Positions 14,873 to 24,077 of a stretch of DNA of 64,000 nt are shown here, one piece after another. Both the position numbers and the translations under genes were made by a program. The notes beneath the pieces were generated by a model that searched no databases, had not been told where the DNA came from, and was given only the letters and a program-made list of their open reading frames with translations. Origin of the DNA: JAGVJT01 sp964471225 (lineage in GTDB: Bacteria > Pseudomonadota > Gammaproteobacteria > Legionellales > Legionellaceae); contig CAYYEZ010000033.1 in the NCBI GenBank assembly GCA_964471225.1, forward strand, positions 1 through 64,000, written 5' to 3'. Position 1 is the stretch's first letter; each line of letters starts with the position of its first letter.

Positions 14873-16132
14873 ATGGCATTTTTCGCTTGTGGTGTAAACT
14901 ACAAAACAACCCCCCTCGCCGTGCGTGAAAAAATAGCGCAGCATTTGGGTTCGACTCCTTTTGCGTTCACGCAAGATAAAGCGCTGCAAGAACATTTAGT
15001 CCTTTCTACATGCAATCGGACAGAGTTATATGCAGAAGCACCTGATAGACAAACAGTCTTAAATGTTTTTACTCATTTTTTTGATACACCTTTTTTTGAA
15101 GAGTATCTATACTGCTACGAGGGCTACGATGCGATTCATCATGCTCTACGTGTCGCATGCGGCATAGACTCTATGATGGTAGGCGAAGCGCAAATTTTTG
15201 GTCAAATGAAGCGTGCCTATGCGCTCGCTGAAGAGCTAGGCTTTGTTAAAAAACAATTGCGTTTAATTTTTCCCTACATTTTTAGTGCAATTAAACGCAT
15301 CCGTCACCAAAGTGGTATCGGTCATAACCCTGTGTCAATCGCATCTGCTGCAACTCGTCTTATCACTCAGCTTTTTACCGACTTTTCTGCACTTAAAACT
15401 TTGATTATCGGTACAGGCGAAATGGCAACACTGATGACACAATACCTTGGAAAACAAGGCGTACATCAATTTTTTGTTGCGAGTCGCACACTCGAAAATG
15501 CGACCATGCTTGCTGAAACACTTCATGCACCTTCATTAACTATCAGCGAAATCCCGACTTATCTTGCAAAAGTTGATCTTGTTATCACCGCTACCGCATG
15601 CCCTGTGCCATTTATTCATAAAACGATGGTTAAACAAGCACTCACTTGTCGCTCATCGCACCGACTTGTCATTTTGGATTTGGCGGTCCCTCGTGATGTT
15701 GAAGAAGAAGTGGGTGAGCTTAACGATGTGTCATTATTCAATATCGATGATTTACACGCAACCATTGAAAGCAACATGCTTAAGAGGCAGCAAGCAGCTC
15801 AATATGCTGAAGAGTTAATTCAACAAGAATTAGCACAATATGCTGACTGGCGTCGATCTCTAAAAGCCAACGATGTGATCTGCGATTTTCGAACACAGAT
15901 GCAAGACTTAGCCGATTCAGAGCTTCGGCGTGCGAAACAGAAATTAAATAATGGTCAATGTCAGTATAGTGTTTTAAATGAATTTAGTGAGCGCCTGCTT
16001 AATAAACTGATGCATTTACCAACAATTGGTTTAAAACAAGTTGCCTCAGACAACCGTCACGAGCTATTAGAACTAGCTCAATACCTTTTTACCTCCTCAT
16101 TAAGTACAACAACTCATGAAAAAATCTCTTGA
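14873..16132 (+). CDS. hemA: Glutamyl-tRNA reductase
   Basis: 419 residues from ATG 14873 (a TTG two codons earlier is less likely). Catalytic Cys47 is in 'LSTCNRTELY', which forms the thioester with glutamate; 'GEAQIFGQMKRAY' and the NADPH-binding 'LIIGTGEMATLM' follow, then a dimerisation helix. It turns glutamyl-tRNA into glutamate-1-semialdehyde, the first step of haem synthesis by the C5 route. The gene overlaps prfA by 17 bp, and prfA overlaps prmC: the conserved hemA-prfA-prmC operon. Its promoter appears at 14814-14842. Confidence 0.97.
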   Translation: MAFFACGVNYKTTPLAVREKIAQHLGSTPFAFTQDKALQEHLVLSTCNRTELYAEAPDRQTVLNVFTHFFDTPFFEEYLYCYEGYDAIHHALRVACGIDSMMVGEAQIFGQMKRAYALAEELGFVKKQLRLIFPYIFSAIKRIRHQSGIGHNPVSIASAATRLITQLFTDFSALKTLIIGTGEMATLMTQYLGKQGVHQFFVASRTLENATMLAETLHAPSLTISEIPTYLAKVDLVITATACPVPFIHKTMVKQALTCRSSHRLVILDLAVPRDVEEEVGELNDVSLFNIDDLHATIESNMLKRQQAAQYAEELIQQELAQYADWRRSLKANDVICDFRTQMQDLADSELRRAKQKLNNGQCQYSVLNEFSERLLNKLMHLPTIGLKQVASDNRHELLELAQYLFTSSLSTTTHEKIS

Positions 16133-17210
16133 ACTTCGCTTAGAACAACTTTTAGAACGCTTTGAAGAAGTCAATCATCTTCTCTCAGACGCTAGCGTGA
16201 TTGCTGATCAAACGCAATTTAAAGCCTTGTCGAAAGAATTCGCTCAACTAGAACCCATTACAAGTTGTTTTGCAACTTACCAAAAAACACAGCAAGATCT
16301 CCAATCACTCGATGAGATGATACAAAGCGATGATGCCGAAATGGTCGCTCTAGCAGAAGAAGAGCGCCCAAGAACTATTGAACAACTGACAGAGCTTACA
16401 GAGGCATTACAACAACATCTACTTCCCAAAGATCCAGATGATGAGCGTAATATTTACCTCGAAGTACGTGCAGGTACAGGCGGCGATGAGGCCGCTATTT
16501 TCGCTGGTGACTTATTTAGAATGTACACACGCTACGCAGAATCAAAAGGTTGGCGTACTGAAATTATCAGTGCACATCACGGTGAGCACGGTGGGTTTAA
16601 AGAAGTCATTGCAAGCATTAGTGGCCATAATGTTTATGCAGAACTAAAGTTTGAATCAGGCGCACATCGCGTGCAGCGCGTGCCCGCCACAGAGTCACAA
16701 GGTCGTGTTCACACCTCTGCTTGTACTGTCGCGATATTGCCTGAAGTTGAAGAAGTTGAGCATATCGACATCAATCCCGACGAACTTCGAATCGACACCT
16801 ACCGAGCCTCTGGTGCCGGTGGACAGCACGTGAACAAAACAGATTCTGCAATTCGTATCACGCATCTCCCAACAGGGGTGGTTGTCGAGTGCCAAGATGA
16901 ACGTTCGCAACATAAAAATCGTGCAAAAGCGATGGCCTTACTGAAGTCCAGATTACTCAATGCAGAGCAAACCAAACAACGTGAAGCACAAGCAAAAATG
17001 CGAAAATCACTGGTAGGCTCAGGAGATCGTTCTGAGCGCATCCGCACGTATAATTTCCCACAAGGTCGCTTAACTGATCATCGCATTAATCTCACACTCT
17101 ATCAGCTCACAGATATCATGGAGGGTGACTTAACTTCGGTGATTGATGCGTTAAAACGAGAATATCAAGCTGAGCTACTCGCTGAATTTCATGCCAATGA
17201 CGACCATTAA
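16116..17210 (+). CDS. prfA: Peptide chain release factor 1
   Basis: 364 residues. The stop-codon reading motif is in 'RVPATES' (residues 189-195), and the universal Gly235-Gly236-Gln237 in 'GAGGQHVNKTDSA' triggers peptide release at UAA and UAG. The N-terminal helical domain and C-terminal domain have normal length. It begins inside hemA and ends inside prmC, whose product methylates the Gln of GGQ. Confidence 0.97.
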   Translation: MKKSLELRLEQLLERFEEVNHLLSDASVIADQTQFKALSKEFAQLEPITSCFATYQKTQQDLQSLDEMIQSDDAEMVALAEEERPRTIEQLTELTEALQQHLLPKDPDDERNIYLEVRAGTGGDEAAIFAGDLFRMYTRYAESKGWRTEIISAHHGEHGGFKEVIASISGHNVYAELKFESGAHRVQRVPATESQGRVHTSACTVAILPEVEEVEHIDINPDELRIDTYRASGAGGQHVNKTDSAIRITHLPTGVVVECQDERSQHKNRAKAMALLKSRLLNAEQTKQREAQAKMRKSLVGSGDRSERIRTYNFPQGRLTDHRINLTLYQLTDIMEGDLTSVIDALKREYQAELLAEFHANDDH

Positions 17211-18030
17211 ACAAGCATTAGAAAAAGCAACGTTAGCACTTAAGCCACATGAAGAAGCAAGAATCGATGCAGAGGTGCTACTGTGCCATGTCTTACAAGC
17301 CTCCAGAGCATTTCTCTACGCGCATGGCGACGACAAGCTCTCGCCTGTGCTAGATGCTCAGTTTGACGCCCTCATTAAAGCGCGACAAACAGGACAACCT
17401 GTGGCGTACCTCACAGGAACCAAAGAGTTTTGGTCCCTTCATTTTTCTGTCAATACCTCGACACTCATACCAAGACCTGAAACAGAGCTCTTAGTCGAAA
17501 CAACCCTACAACTAGCACCCAAAGAAACAACCGATCTTCTCGAGCTCGGGACAGGTTCTGGTGCTATCTCAATCGCGCTCGCTCATAGCCGACCACATTG
17601 GCGACTCACAGCAACTGATATTTCAGACTTAGCATTACAAACAGCACGAGCTAATGCTGATCAATTATCGCTGACTCATATTGAATTTTTAAACTCAGAT
17701 TGGTTCGAAGATCTTCCGTTAAAACATTTTGACATCATTGTATCCAATCCACCCTATATTGAAGACAATGACCCCCACCTTAACCAAGGTGATCTACGCT
17801 TTGAGCCAAAGAACGCATTAGCAAGTGGCCCTGATGGATTAAATGCCTTACGCCGCATCATTTTCGACGCAACTCGATTTTTAAAGCCACAAGGATTTTT
17901 GTTGTTAGAACATGGCTATCAACAAGCTGAAGCCGTAAAGACGCTTCTTCAAGCACAGCAGTTTCAGAACATTATGTGCCATTTAGATCTTCAAGGGCAT
18001 CCTCGTGTTACATCAGCTCAAGCTCATTGA
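17191..18030 (+). CDS. prmC: Release factor glutamine N5-methyltransferase
   Basis: 279 residues. The SAM-binding loop is 'DLLELGTGSGAISIAL' and the substrate-binding Asn-Pro-Pro-Tyr is at residues 186-189 ('VSNPPYIEDND'). It methylates the Gln of the GGQ motif in RF1 and RF2. The start may be the first ATG (17191) or the one at 17197. It overlaps prfA by 20 bp and its end overlaps the convergent bioA by 23 bp, so there is no room for a terminator between the two operons. Confidence 0.95.
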   Translation: MPMTTIKQALEKATLALKPHEEARIDAEVLLCHVLQASRAFLYAHGDDKLSPVLDAQFDALIKARQTGQPVAYLTGTKEFWSLHFSVNTSTLIPRPETELLVETTLQLAPKETTDLLELGTGSGAISIALAHSRPHWRLTATDISDLALQTARANADQLSLTHIEFLNSDWFEDLPLKHFDIIVSNPPYIEDNDPHLNQGDLRFEPKNALASGPDGLNALRRIIFDATRFLKPQGFLLLEHGYQQAEAVKTLLQAQQFQNIMCHLDLQGHPRVTSAQAH

Positions 18031-19303
18031 GGATATATAAAATTTTCTCATACACTTCTTGTAAGATCTCCTCTGTGACACAATAAGGGGGCAATAAGTA
18101 AATTGTGTTAGCTAATGGGCGTAATATAAGCCCTTGTTCCAAAAATCTTTCTTTTAAACGCGCATTTAATTTATCCGGCGAAGAAGTCTTGACCTCAAAA
18201 GCCGCAACAGTTCCTGTCACACGAGTATGCATCACCAACGGGTGCTTCGCTAACCTTTCCAATCCAATCACATGACAAGCATGTATTGTTTGCATGGCTT
18301 GAAAAACTTCTGGTGTAAATAAATCCAAAGAGGCGAGTGCAGCTCGGCACGCTAATGGATTTGCAGTATACGTATGTCCATGAGAAAACGCGTAGCGTGC
18401 ATGCGTATCTAAAAATACCCGATAGATGTCTTCTCTGGTTACAGTCAAAGCTAGAGGCAAAAATCCACCAGAAAGCGCTTTGGACAAGCATAAAAAATCG
18501 GGTACAACACTTAATTGATTGAGTGCAAACAACGTGCCTGTTCGTCCAAACCCCGTCATGACCTCATCAAAAATTACCAAAATACCGTGTGCTTGTACTC
18601 GCTGAACCACTGCATTCATAAATTCAGGGCGACACATTCGCATTCCAGCTGCACCTTGTATCAGTGGTTCCACAATTAATGCAGCAATTTGAGAGGCATG
18701 CGATGCTAGAAGCATCTCTAATTTCGCTAAAGATGCAGCCTCTTTCGAGGCAAGTGATGTATCATCATGCCACGTCTCAGCAAAAGGAAAGGTTAATACT
18801 TCGAACAACAACGAGCGAAAAGGTTCGTGGTAACCTGAAGTCTGGCCAACAGACATCGCTCCGAAAGTATCACCGTGATAAGCCCCTTCAAAGCTTAAAA
18901 AAAGCTGACGCGCCTCTCCTTGATTAGCCCAATATTGAACAGCCATTTTAAGCGCAGTCTCAACAGCCGTCGAACCATTATCAGAATAAAAAAATCGACT
19001 CAGTGCCTGAGGTAAATGAGTACTTAGACTTTCCGCCAAGAGTACCGCAGGCTCATGTGTGAAACCTGAAAACATAATATGCTCTAACGTCAATGCTTGC
19101 TCGTAAATCGCTTCAGCGATTGAAGCATTTGCATGCCCGTGAACATTAACCCACCAACTTGATACAAGATCTAAATAAGCACGCTCGGCCTCATCAAAAA
19201 CATAAGCACCTTTGGCACGTCGAACAACAACAGGTGGAATTTCTGTTTTTTGATGTTCAAAAGGATGCCAAAGACAAGCTTTATCTCGTTGAAGTAATGT
19301 CAT
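18008..19303 (-). CDS. bioA: Adenosylmethionine-8-amino-7-oxononanoate aminotransferase
   Basis: 431 residues from ATG 19303, chosen because it overlaps the bioD stop as ATGA and gives the normal start 'MTLLQRDKACLWHPFEHQK'. A PLP-dependent class III aminotransferase: 'SSWWVNVHGHANASI', 'DNGSTAVETALKMA', 'YHGDTFGAMSVG', 'VIFDEVMTGFGRTG', and the PLP lysine in 'CLSKALSGGFLPL'. It converts KAPA to DAPA in biotin synthesis with SAM as amino donor. Last gene of bioC-bioD-bioA. Confidence 0.96.
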   Translation of the reverse strand: MTLLQRDKACLWHPFEHQKTEIPPVVVRRAKGAYVFDEAERAYLDLVSSWWVNVHGHANASIAEAIYEQALTLEHIMFSGFTHEPAVLLAESLSTHLPQALSRFFYSDNGSTAVETALKMAVQYWANQGEARQLFLSFEGAYHGDTFGAMSVGQTSGYHEPFRSLLFEVLTFPFAETWHDDTSLASKEAASLAKLEMLLASHASQIAALIVEPLIQGAAGMRMCRPEFMNAVVQRVQAHGILVIFDEVMTGFGRTGTLFALNQLSVVPDFLCLSKALSGGFLPLALTVTREDIYRVFLDTHARYAFSHGHTYTANPLACRAALASLDLFTPEVFQAMQTIHACHVIGLERLAKHPLVMHTRVTGTVAAFEVKTSSPDKLNARLKERFLEQGLILRPLANTIYLLPPYCVTEEILQEVYEKILYILNELELM

Positions 19304-19914
19304 GATTTTCTGCCCAATATGTTCTGTAATGCGACGGGAAAAGCCAGCGCACGTAATGAGTCTTGGCTCACATCGTCTAGCCACGGTAAACTGGCAAGTA
19401 TCTCAGTTTGACCATAATGTTGAATGGCTTTTTGATTTGCTAGTAAATCTTCTCCCACCATCACAACACCCAGTAGAGTTAGCTTATGATCGCGTATTGC
19501 TTTAATACTGAGTAACGTATGATTAATTGTGCCTAAACGTGATGAAGCAACCAGGATAACCGGTTGGTTAAGATGTTTAAAGAGATCGAGCATCAATGCA
19601 TGTTCGTTCACAGGAACGTAAACGCCCCCCGCCCCTTCTATCACCAAGTTATCCTGTACCGGAAGATTAATCTTCTGTATATCAATACGACACCCCTCAG
19701 ATTCAGCAGCTAAATGAGGAGAAACTGGGTCTTGAAAACAATAAGTTTCGGGATAAGTCAGAGCATTTGAGAGAGATGCCACAATATCGCTATCACGTCC
19801 TTCACTAAGGCCTGTTTGAATCGGTTTGAAGTAACCAAAACCGGTGTGCAAACACAGCCAGCTTGAAACAAGCGTTTTACCAATATTAGTATCTGTGCCA
19901 GTTACGATGACCAT
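19300..19914 (-). CDS. bioD: Dethiobiotin synthetase
   Basis: 204 residues. The ATP-binding loop 'VTGTDTNIGKTLVS' and 'FKPIQTGLSEG' with catalytic lysines are conserved, as is 'LVIEGAGGVYVPVNE'. It closes the ureido ring of dethiobiotin from DAPA, CO2 and ATP. It overlaps bioC by 13 bp upstream and bioA by 4 bp downstream, a tightly coupled operon. Confidence 0.95.
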   Translation of the reverse strand: MVIVTGTDTNIGKTLVSSWLCLHTGFGYFKPIQTGLSEGRDSDIVASLSNALTYPETYCFQDPVSPHLAAESEGCRIDIQKINLPVQDNLVIEGAGGVYVPVNEHALMLDLFKHLNQPVILVASSRLGTINHTLLSIKAIRDHKLTLLGVVMVGEDLLANQKAIQHYGQTEILASLPWLDDVSQDSLRALAFPVALQNILGRKS

Positions 19915-20639
19915 GGACGTATCACTCCATAAAAAATACGATATTTCACATGAATTGGTGTAGCATGTGCAAGTATTTTTTTTAGTAGAGGAAGGGGTAT
20001 GTTTGCTTTCGTTTTCGAAGCTCCCAGTGCTTTTAAATAACGCATAAACGCCTGTGGATTTGCAAAGGATAATGGATACGTCTCAGAGAGCGTAACAATC
20101 TCTGCATCCAAGGTTTTCAGAAACTCCAAAATAGTCCCTTCCTCGGGGTATTTCATGTTGAACTGAACATCATTATCTTCATTAAACAAGTTATACCAAT
20201 CATCAAAAGTTCCAGCTAAAAGACAGCTAAAAGCTAACGTGTGCGTGTTTTTGAAATATCTTGTGATCACTTCTTGCCAATTTTCTATCCACTGAAGCGC
20301 AAGGTTGGAAACAGTAAGGTCGTGAAAACCAAACGGATATGTCGAAAAATCAGCACACTGATAGTAAAGATTAGTATAGCGTTCAAGTTTTTCGGCAGCA
20401 CGAGACAACATACTCGGAGCAAAATCAGCAAGAGTAAATGTACTATCAGCTAAGTAAGATAGTAACGTCTCAGTCATACAACCGGTTCCTGCACCTAGAT
20501 CTAACACCGAAGTGTAAGATTGCTGGGTGCCTTGAGCCATGATTAATTCACATAATTTACGCGCAGACATTCTCTGCACAGCGGCGACATCATCGTAAGT
20601 TTGACTCGCATTATTAAAGCGTTGTTGCACACTCAGCAT
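19902..20639 (-). CDS. bioC: Malonyl-ACP O-methyltransferase
   Basis: 245 residues. SAM-binding motif 'VLDLGAGTGCMTETLL', preceded by the typical BioC start 'RFNNASQTYDDVAAVQR'. It methylates malonyl-ACP so that fatty-acid enzymes can build the pimeloyl chain. It is the first gene of bioC-bioD-bioA; the partner esterase is probably the bioH-like gene at 23430-24077. Upstream, an IS element has truncated the neighbouring gene. Confidence 0.93.
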   Translation of the reverse strand: MLSVQQRFNNASQTYDDVAAVQRMSARKLCELIMAQGTQQSYTSVLDLGAGTGCMTETLLSYLADSTFTLADFAPSMLSRAAEKLERYTNLYYQCADFSTYPFGFHDLTVSNLALQWIENWQEVITRYFKNTHTLAFSCLLAGTFDDWYNLFNEDNDVQFNMKYPEEGTILEFLKTLDAEIVTLSETYPLSFANPQAFMRYLKALGASKTKANIPLPLLKKILAHATPIHVKYRIFYGVIRPWSS

Positions 20640-20674
20640 GGACTACCAACTCTATTTTGCAGCCCAATATGGTA

Positions 20675-20924
20675 TCAAAAAAGCAATATATCCGCCAATT
20701 TTTCAATGCTTGTGCTAGTAAAATCAAACTCGTGCTCATGAGGTAGTTGGTCTTCATGTACTGAATCAAACTCTAAGGGACGAAAGATATAAGCCGTTTT
20801 ATAGCCACATTGACGCGCGGCCTCCAGATCATACTTGTGAGAAGCGACTAATAAAATCTCAGAAGGATTCAATTTTAAAATTTTTGCCGCACTCTGATAG
20901 ACGACTGATATAGGCTCGGATTTT
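20675..20924 (-). pseudogene. C-terminal part of HAD type II dehalogenase-like protein
   Basis: The frame contains 'ILLVASHKYDLEAARQCGYK', then 'TAYIFRPLEF', the hallmark third motif of haloacid-dehalogenase type II proteins, and upstream 'SEPISVVYQSAAKILKLN'. All N-terminal motifs (the Asp nucleophile region) are missing: the frame meets the left end of the IS element at about 20925. The gene was probably cut by that insertion, and no N-terminal half was found on the other side. Confidence 0.75.
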
Positions 20925-20980
20925 TGGACGAAAAAAAGGTATTTTTAAGAGCTATTCTTCTAGTATAAGAGGAGAATAGA

Positions 20981-21244
20981 ATGACCAAAAAGCGAAATTA
21001 TTACACTGCATCAAAAAAATCAAAAATTGCACTTTCGGCGATTGAAGGGAAATTGACGCAGGCTCAGTTAACCAGCGAATATGGCGCACATGCTACCCAA
21101 ATTAAAGCCTGGAAGCAAACAGCATTACAAGCGATATCTGACGTGTTTTCCAACGCTCGAGACAAAGATAAAAAAATACAAGCAGAGCTTGTCGATGCCT
21201 TATATGAGGAAATTGGTCGGCTTCAAGCACAATTGTCTTGGTGA
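20981..21244 (+). CDS. IS3-family transposase OrfA
   Basis: 87 residues: helix-turn-helix 'TASKKSKIALSAIEGKLTQA' then 'QLTSEYGAHATQIKAWK', followed by a leucine-zipper-like C-terminus ending 'EEIGRLQAQLSW'. It is the DNA-binding part of the transposase. The stop is directly followed by a run of nine A, where IS3 elements normally shift frame into orfB. The ATG has GAGGAG upstream. It is probably not functional because orfB is damaged. Confidence 0.88.
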   Translation: MTKKRNYYTASKKSKIALSAIEGKLTQAQLTSEYGAHATQIKAWKQTALQAISDVFSNARDKDKKIQAELVDALYEEIGRLQAQLSW

Positions 21245-21970
21245 AAAAAAAAGTTTCCATCTGAGCCTAGATGAAAAGCGTAAGCTAATCACTGATAGCG
21301 CTGAAATATCGATCCGAGAGCAGTGCATGCTACTCGGATTGAGCGTTTCCAGCTACTATTACAAAGCGTCTCCCATATCAGCAGAAGATGAACGATTGAT
21401 GGCTCTGCTGGACGAGCATTATCTTCAATATCCATGTGAAGGTAAAATTAAGCGCGCACAGTGGCTATCAAAAGAAGTTGGTTATCCTGTTGGTAAACGT
21501 CGTATCAAGAGACTTATGGAGGTCATGGGGTTAGAAACCGTTTACCCAAAGCCAAATACAAGCGTTCCCAATAAAGAGCACAAGCACACCGTGTATCCCT
21601 ATCTATTGCGAGATATCGATATCACAAGGCCCGATCAGGTTTGGGCAGCGGATATCACCTACGTCCGGATGAAAGGAGGTCATGTTTATTTGCTCGCCTT
21701 ACTTCCAATGATTGGATCAACACGCTCAAGGCCCACAAGCTCTCTATCAGTATGGATGGACGGGGTCGATACCTTGATAATATTTTCATAGAGCGTTTAT
21801 GGCGTAGTGTTAAACAAGAAAAGCTCTATCGGTATTCTTTTGAAACAATCGATGAAGTTGAGCTGGCATTATCTGAATACTTTGATTATTATAACAACCG
21901 CAGACCGCATCAGTCTTTCGGATACTTCACACCAGCAAACATGTATTTTGGACACAACCAAAAAGCATAA
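21241..21970 (+). pseudogene. IS3-family transposase OrfB with internal deletion and frameshift
   Basis: The first part reads from 'DEKRKLITDSAEISIREQCM' to 'DQVWAADITYVRMKGGHVY', including the first catalytic Asp of the DDE integrase domain. A frame change near 21700 and the absence of about 40-50 residues remove the second Asp region. The other frame resumes with 'SMDGRGRYLDNIFIERLWRS', containing the catalytic Glu, and ends 'YYNNRRPHQSFGYFTP'. Without the middle segment the enzyme cannot work. Confidence 0.85.
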
Positions 21971-21982
21971 ACTCCGTGTGTC

Positions 21983-22060
21983 ATGGCTTACCCATAGGGT
22001 CCACAGGCCTATCCGAGACAATGATAGCTCTCCTGGCCTATCGACTTGTGGATAAGCCAT
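21983..22060. repeat. Imperfect inverted repeat at right side of IS
   Basis: ATGGCTTACCCA (21983-21994) and TGGATAAGCCAT (22049-22060) pair with one mismatch. The minus strand contains TTATCCACA (22055-22047), a DnaA-box consensus, probably by chance. It may be the IS end structure or a terminator. Confidence 0.4.
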
Positions 22061-22099
22061 TCTGAGAGTGAGGTAATTAAGCCAACAAGATGGGAGTAG

Positions 22100-22360
22100 C
22101 TCTTATTTTCCCTGATTTTTGTTCCAGATCACCGAGCCTATATCACGGGTGTCATTGCTCCAGGCATCTATGGATTAGGGATAGCATTCCCAGAAACAAT
22201 TCCTTATACAATGGGTCGCTTGGCCTATAATGTTTCTGCTATTTGGCCTTTCGTGAAATATTTGAAACGCATATTCCCAGCTTGGCTGAATGAACAGATC
22301 AGTGAAAGCATGAGATTTGCTTCGAAGCATCGATGCTCGCCATTACAAGGAGTTGAGTAA
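22100..22360 (+). pseudogene. C-terminal gene remnant of unknown family
   Basis: An open frame without start codon encodes 86 residues ending at TAA 22358: 'DHRAYITGVIAPGIYGLG' then 'IAFPETIPYTMGRLAYNVSA'. Gly-rich hydrophobic stretches recall the end of an FAD-dependent oxidoreductase, but I cannot confirm that. It lies just beyond the IS and appears to be the tail of a gene whose front was lost. Confidence 0.4.
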
Positions 22361-22370
22361 CATCATGTCA

Positions 22371-22637
22371 TCAAAGATAATGTGCAGCTATTTGTGGGGA
22401 GGTTCCAGCTCCGGCAACAAAGATATGACCGAAACCATCATCAACCATTTCAGTTCGAGAAGTATTGTTCAGAACACTCCAAATCAATTGAAATGGTGCA
22501 TTAAAATAAGCTCCGACTTTGACAAGAGACCCTTTTGAGTTGAGTGGTGTAATTGTAAAGATAGCGTTCTGTGTATAAACAACATTCATAAAACTTACTG
22601 ACAACAACAAGCTTGCAATTTTATTTAATCGCATCAT
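22371..22637 (-). CDS. Hypothetical secreted protein, probably truncated
   Basis: 88 residues with a signal peptide ('LNKIASLLLSVSFMNVVYTQ') and a beta-rich continuation 'FTITPLNSKGSLVKVGAYF' then 'NAPFQLIWSVLNNTSRT'. The start of a surface beta-sandwich domain is suggested, but the protein stops early, next to the IS-associated remnants, so the 3' part is probably lost. It begins 14 bp after the porin-like gene on the same strand and was probably in its operon. Confidence 0.5.
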   Translation of the reverse strand: MMRLNKIASLLLSVSFMNVVYTQNAIFTITPLNSKGSLVKVGAYFNAPFQLIWSVLNNTSRTEMVDDGFGHIFVAGAGTSPQIAAHYL

Positions 22638-22651
22638 TTTTCCTTAATTTT

Positions 22652-23401
22652 TTAGAATTGCATGTTGAGTCTGAAATCAAAAATATTGGACTGATAATGT
22701 CCCAAATTAAGCTGATTTGACGAAGTTTGCGCAGGAGTCGTGCCCAGCGTAAGTGGTCCCCAGTCCATATAACGATATTCCGCAGCAATAATAAGCTTAC
22801 CTCCTTTAGGCAAAGCCCATAACTCATGCTGCAGAGCCGCCCCCACTTCCCAGGCAAATTGAGTTGCCGTATTACTTGAAAAACTATTGACAGCTACAGC
22901 ACTTGAAGCAGGATTAGAAGGGACCTCTACATAATGATCTGCTTGGTTATTTGAAAAACCAAGACCAAACATGAAATAAGGCTGCCAAGCGTAACGATTA
23001 CTGATAAATTTAGGCTCAACCAACCATGACCAATTTGTTGCATCTGCAGCGTAATTTAACGGTTCGGCATTATGAATCAGATTCGTTGCTGGTGTTTCAG
23101 TCCCAGAAAGATGACTGTGGGTATAGTACCCAGTGAGGCTTAGATCAAATAAAAACGGGTAAGGCTTGTTTGAAAAATCCCACTCATAACCCACACCGTA
23201 ACCCCAAAGTGCTGAAGTTTTTGTTTGAGAAAAAGTGTCAAATTGATCAGTCACAAAACCTAAATCTACAGAAGAACGCCCTCCCATATCTACCCAACTA
23301 AAACCACCCACACCGTGAATATGATAAGCATTAGCCAACGCTGAGCTGCTCCACCCCCCTGTCAAAAAAAAAGAGATCAGTGCAATTTTTTTTAAATACA
23401 T
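22652..23401 (-). CDS. Outer-membrane beta-barrel protein
   Basis: 249 residues from ATG 23401, chosen for its AAGGA site and the signal peptide it gives ('YLKKIALISFFLTGGWSSSA', then 'LANA'). The mature protein shows alternating beta strands with many aromatic residues ('GVGYEWDFSNKPYPFLFDLS', 'PYFMFGLGFSN', 'LIIAAEYRYMDWG') and ends with Phe ('FDFRLNMQF'), the C-terminal signal for BAM insertion. This fits an eight-stranded barrel of the OmpA/OmpW-like type. The ligand is unknown. It follows the bioH-like gene. Confidence 0.8.
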   Translation of the reverse strand: MYLKKIALISFFLTGGWSSSALANAYHIHGVGGFSWVDMGGRSSVDLGFVTDQFDTFSQTKTSALWGYGVGYEWDFSNKPYPFLFDLSLTGYYTHSHLSGTETPATNLIHNAEPLNYAADATNWSWLVEPKFISNRYAWQPYFMFGLGFSNNQADHYVEVPSNPASSAVAVNSFSSNTATQFAWEVGAALQHELWALPKGGKLIIAAEYRYMDWGPLTLGTTPAQTSSNQLNLGHYQSNIFDFRLNMQF

Positions 23402-23429
23402 CAGGCATCCTTGTCTATGTACGCAAAAA

Positions 23430-24077
23430 TTACGATATACGGAGTAAAGATAAATTACAACACCACTTCGTAACAATCTCGGGTAAGACATACCCAAGAT
23501 TATGCTGTGCATCGTCCACATAATGCATGCATACATTAGGATTGACACGCAAGTTATCCTCCAAAAGATCTGGCGGAACAATCACATCTTTTCTCGACGC
23601 TAATAAAATAATACTTTTTGTAGAGTTTGTAGGAATCGCTAAAGACTCCAAATCGCCGAATAATCGCTCACTATTCATTGCCTCCCAAGCAGGATACATT
23701 TCAACGCCAACACGTTGATAAAAATTTTGAAGCGTGAGTATAGGTGAGCGCTTAAATTGCGCACATAACCCCTTCCATTCTCGTGTGCGTCTTACTCTGA
23801 GTGAGGAATCATACCCTAAAAAATTAATAAACCCATGTAAGCCAATCAATGACCGCCAAGGAATAGGTAAAGCGAGTAGCTTGATGAGTCCCAACGAATG
23901 TCCCACACCCACATAATCAAATTTTTCAGGATGAATTTCACTGGGAAAAGAAGGCTCCCCAAAATAACCTAAATCACAATAAAAAGTTTCTTCTTTTTCA
24001 AAATAAGGCTTTAAAAACCGCCAAAAAGAGCGATCTAGACCTAATCCATGACAAAAAACATAGCAAGTCTTCTTCAT
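23430..24077 (-). CDS. BioH-like alpha/beta hydrolase (pimeloyl-ACP methyl ester esterase)
   Basis: 215 residues, a short alpha/beta hydrolase. Nucleophile Ser61 in 'GVGHSLGL', Asp164 in 'ASRKDVIVPP' and His192 in 'DDAQHNLGYV' form the triad; 'FCHGLGLD' supplies the oxyanion hole. It overlaps bioF by 4 bp, so its likely job is to cut the methyl ester of pimeloyl-ACP and close the BioC-started pathway. It is shorter and more divergent than E. coli BioH (256), and may be one of the alternative esterases (BioG/BioJ/BioV types); I cannot tell which. Confidence 0.8.
   Translation of the reverse strand: MKKTCYVFCHGLGLDRSFWRFLKPYFEKEETFYCDLGYFGEPSFPSEIHPEKFDYVGVGHSLGLIKLLALPIPWRSLIGLHGFINFLGYDSSLRVRRTREWKGLCAQFKRSPILTLQNFYQRVGVEMYPAWEAMNSERLFGDLESLAIPTNSTKSIILLASRKDVIVPPDLLEDNLRVNPNVCMHYVDDAQHNLGYVLPEIVTKWCCNLSLLRIS

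Larger units (their letters stand above)
20925..22003 (+). mobile_element. Decayed IS3-family insertion sequence
   Basis: It contains an IS3-type orfA and a damaged orfB. The left end begins TGGACGAAAAAAAGG at about 20925. The right end is probably GTCCA at 21999-22003, but only five end bases match, so the right border is uncertain; no target duplication could be confirmed. It lies in the middle of the biotin region and has a truncated gene on at least one side. Confidence 0.65.

Noticed and set aside
22047..22055. DnaA box as sign of a replication origin
   Set aside because: A single consensus box inside an IS end region, without clustered boxes, AT-rich unwinding region or dnaA/dnaN/gidA genes.
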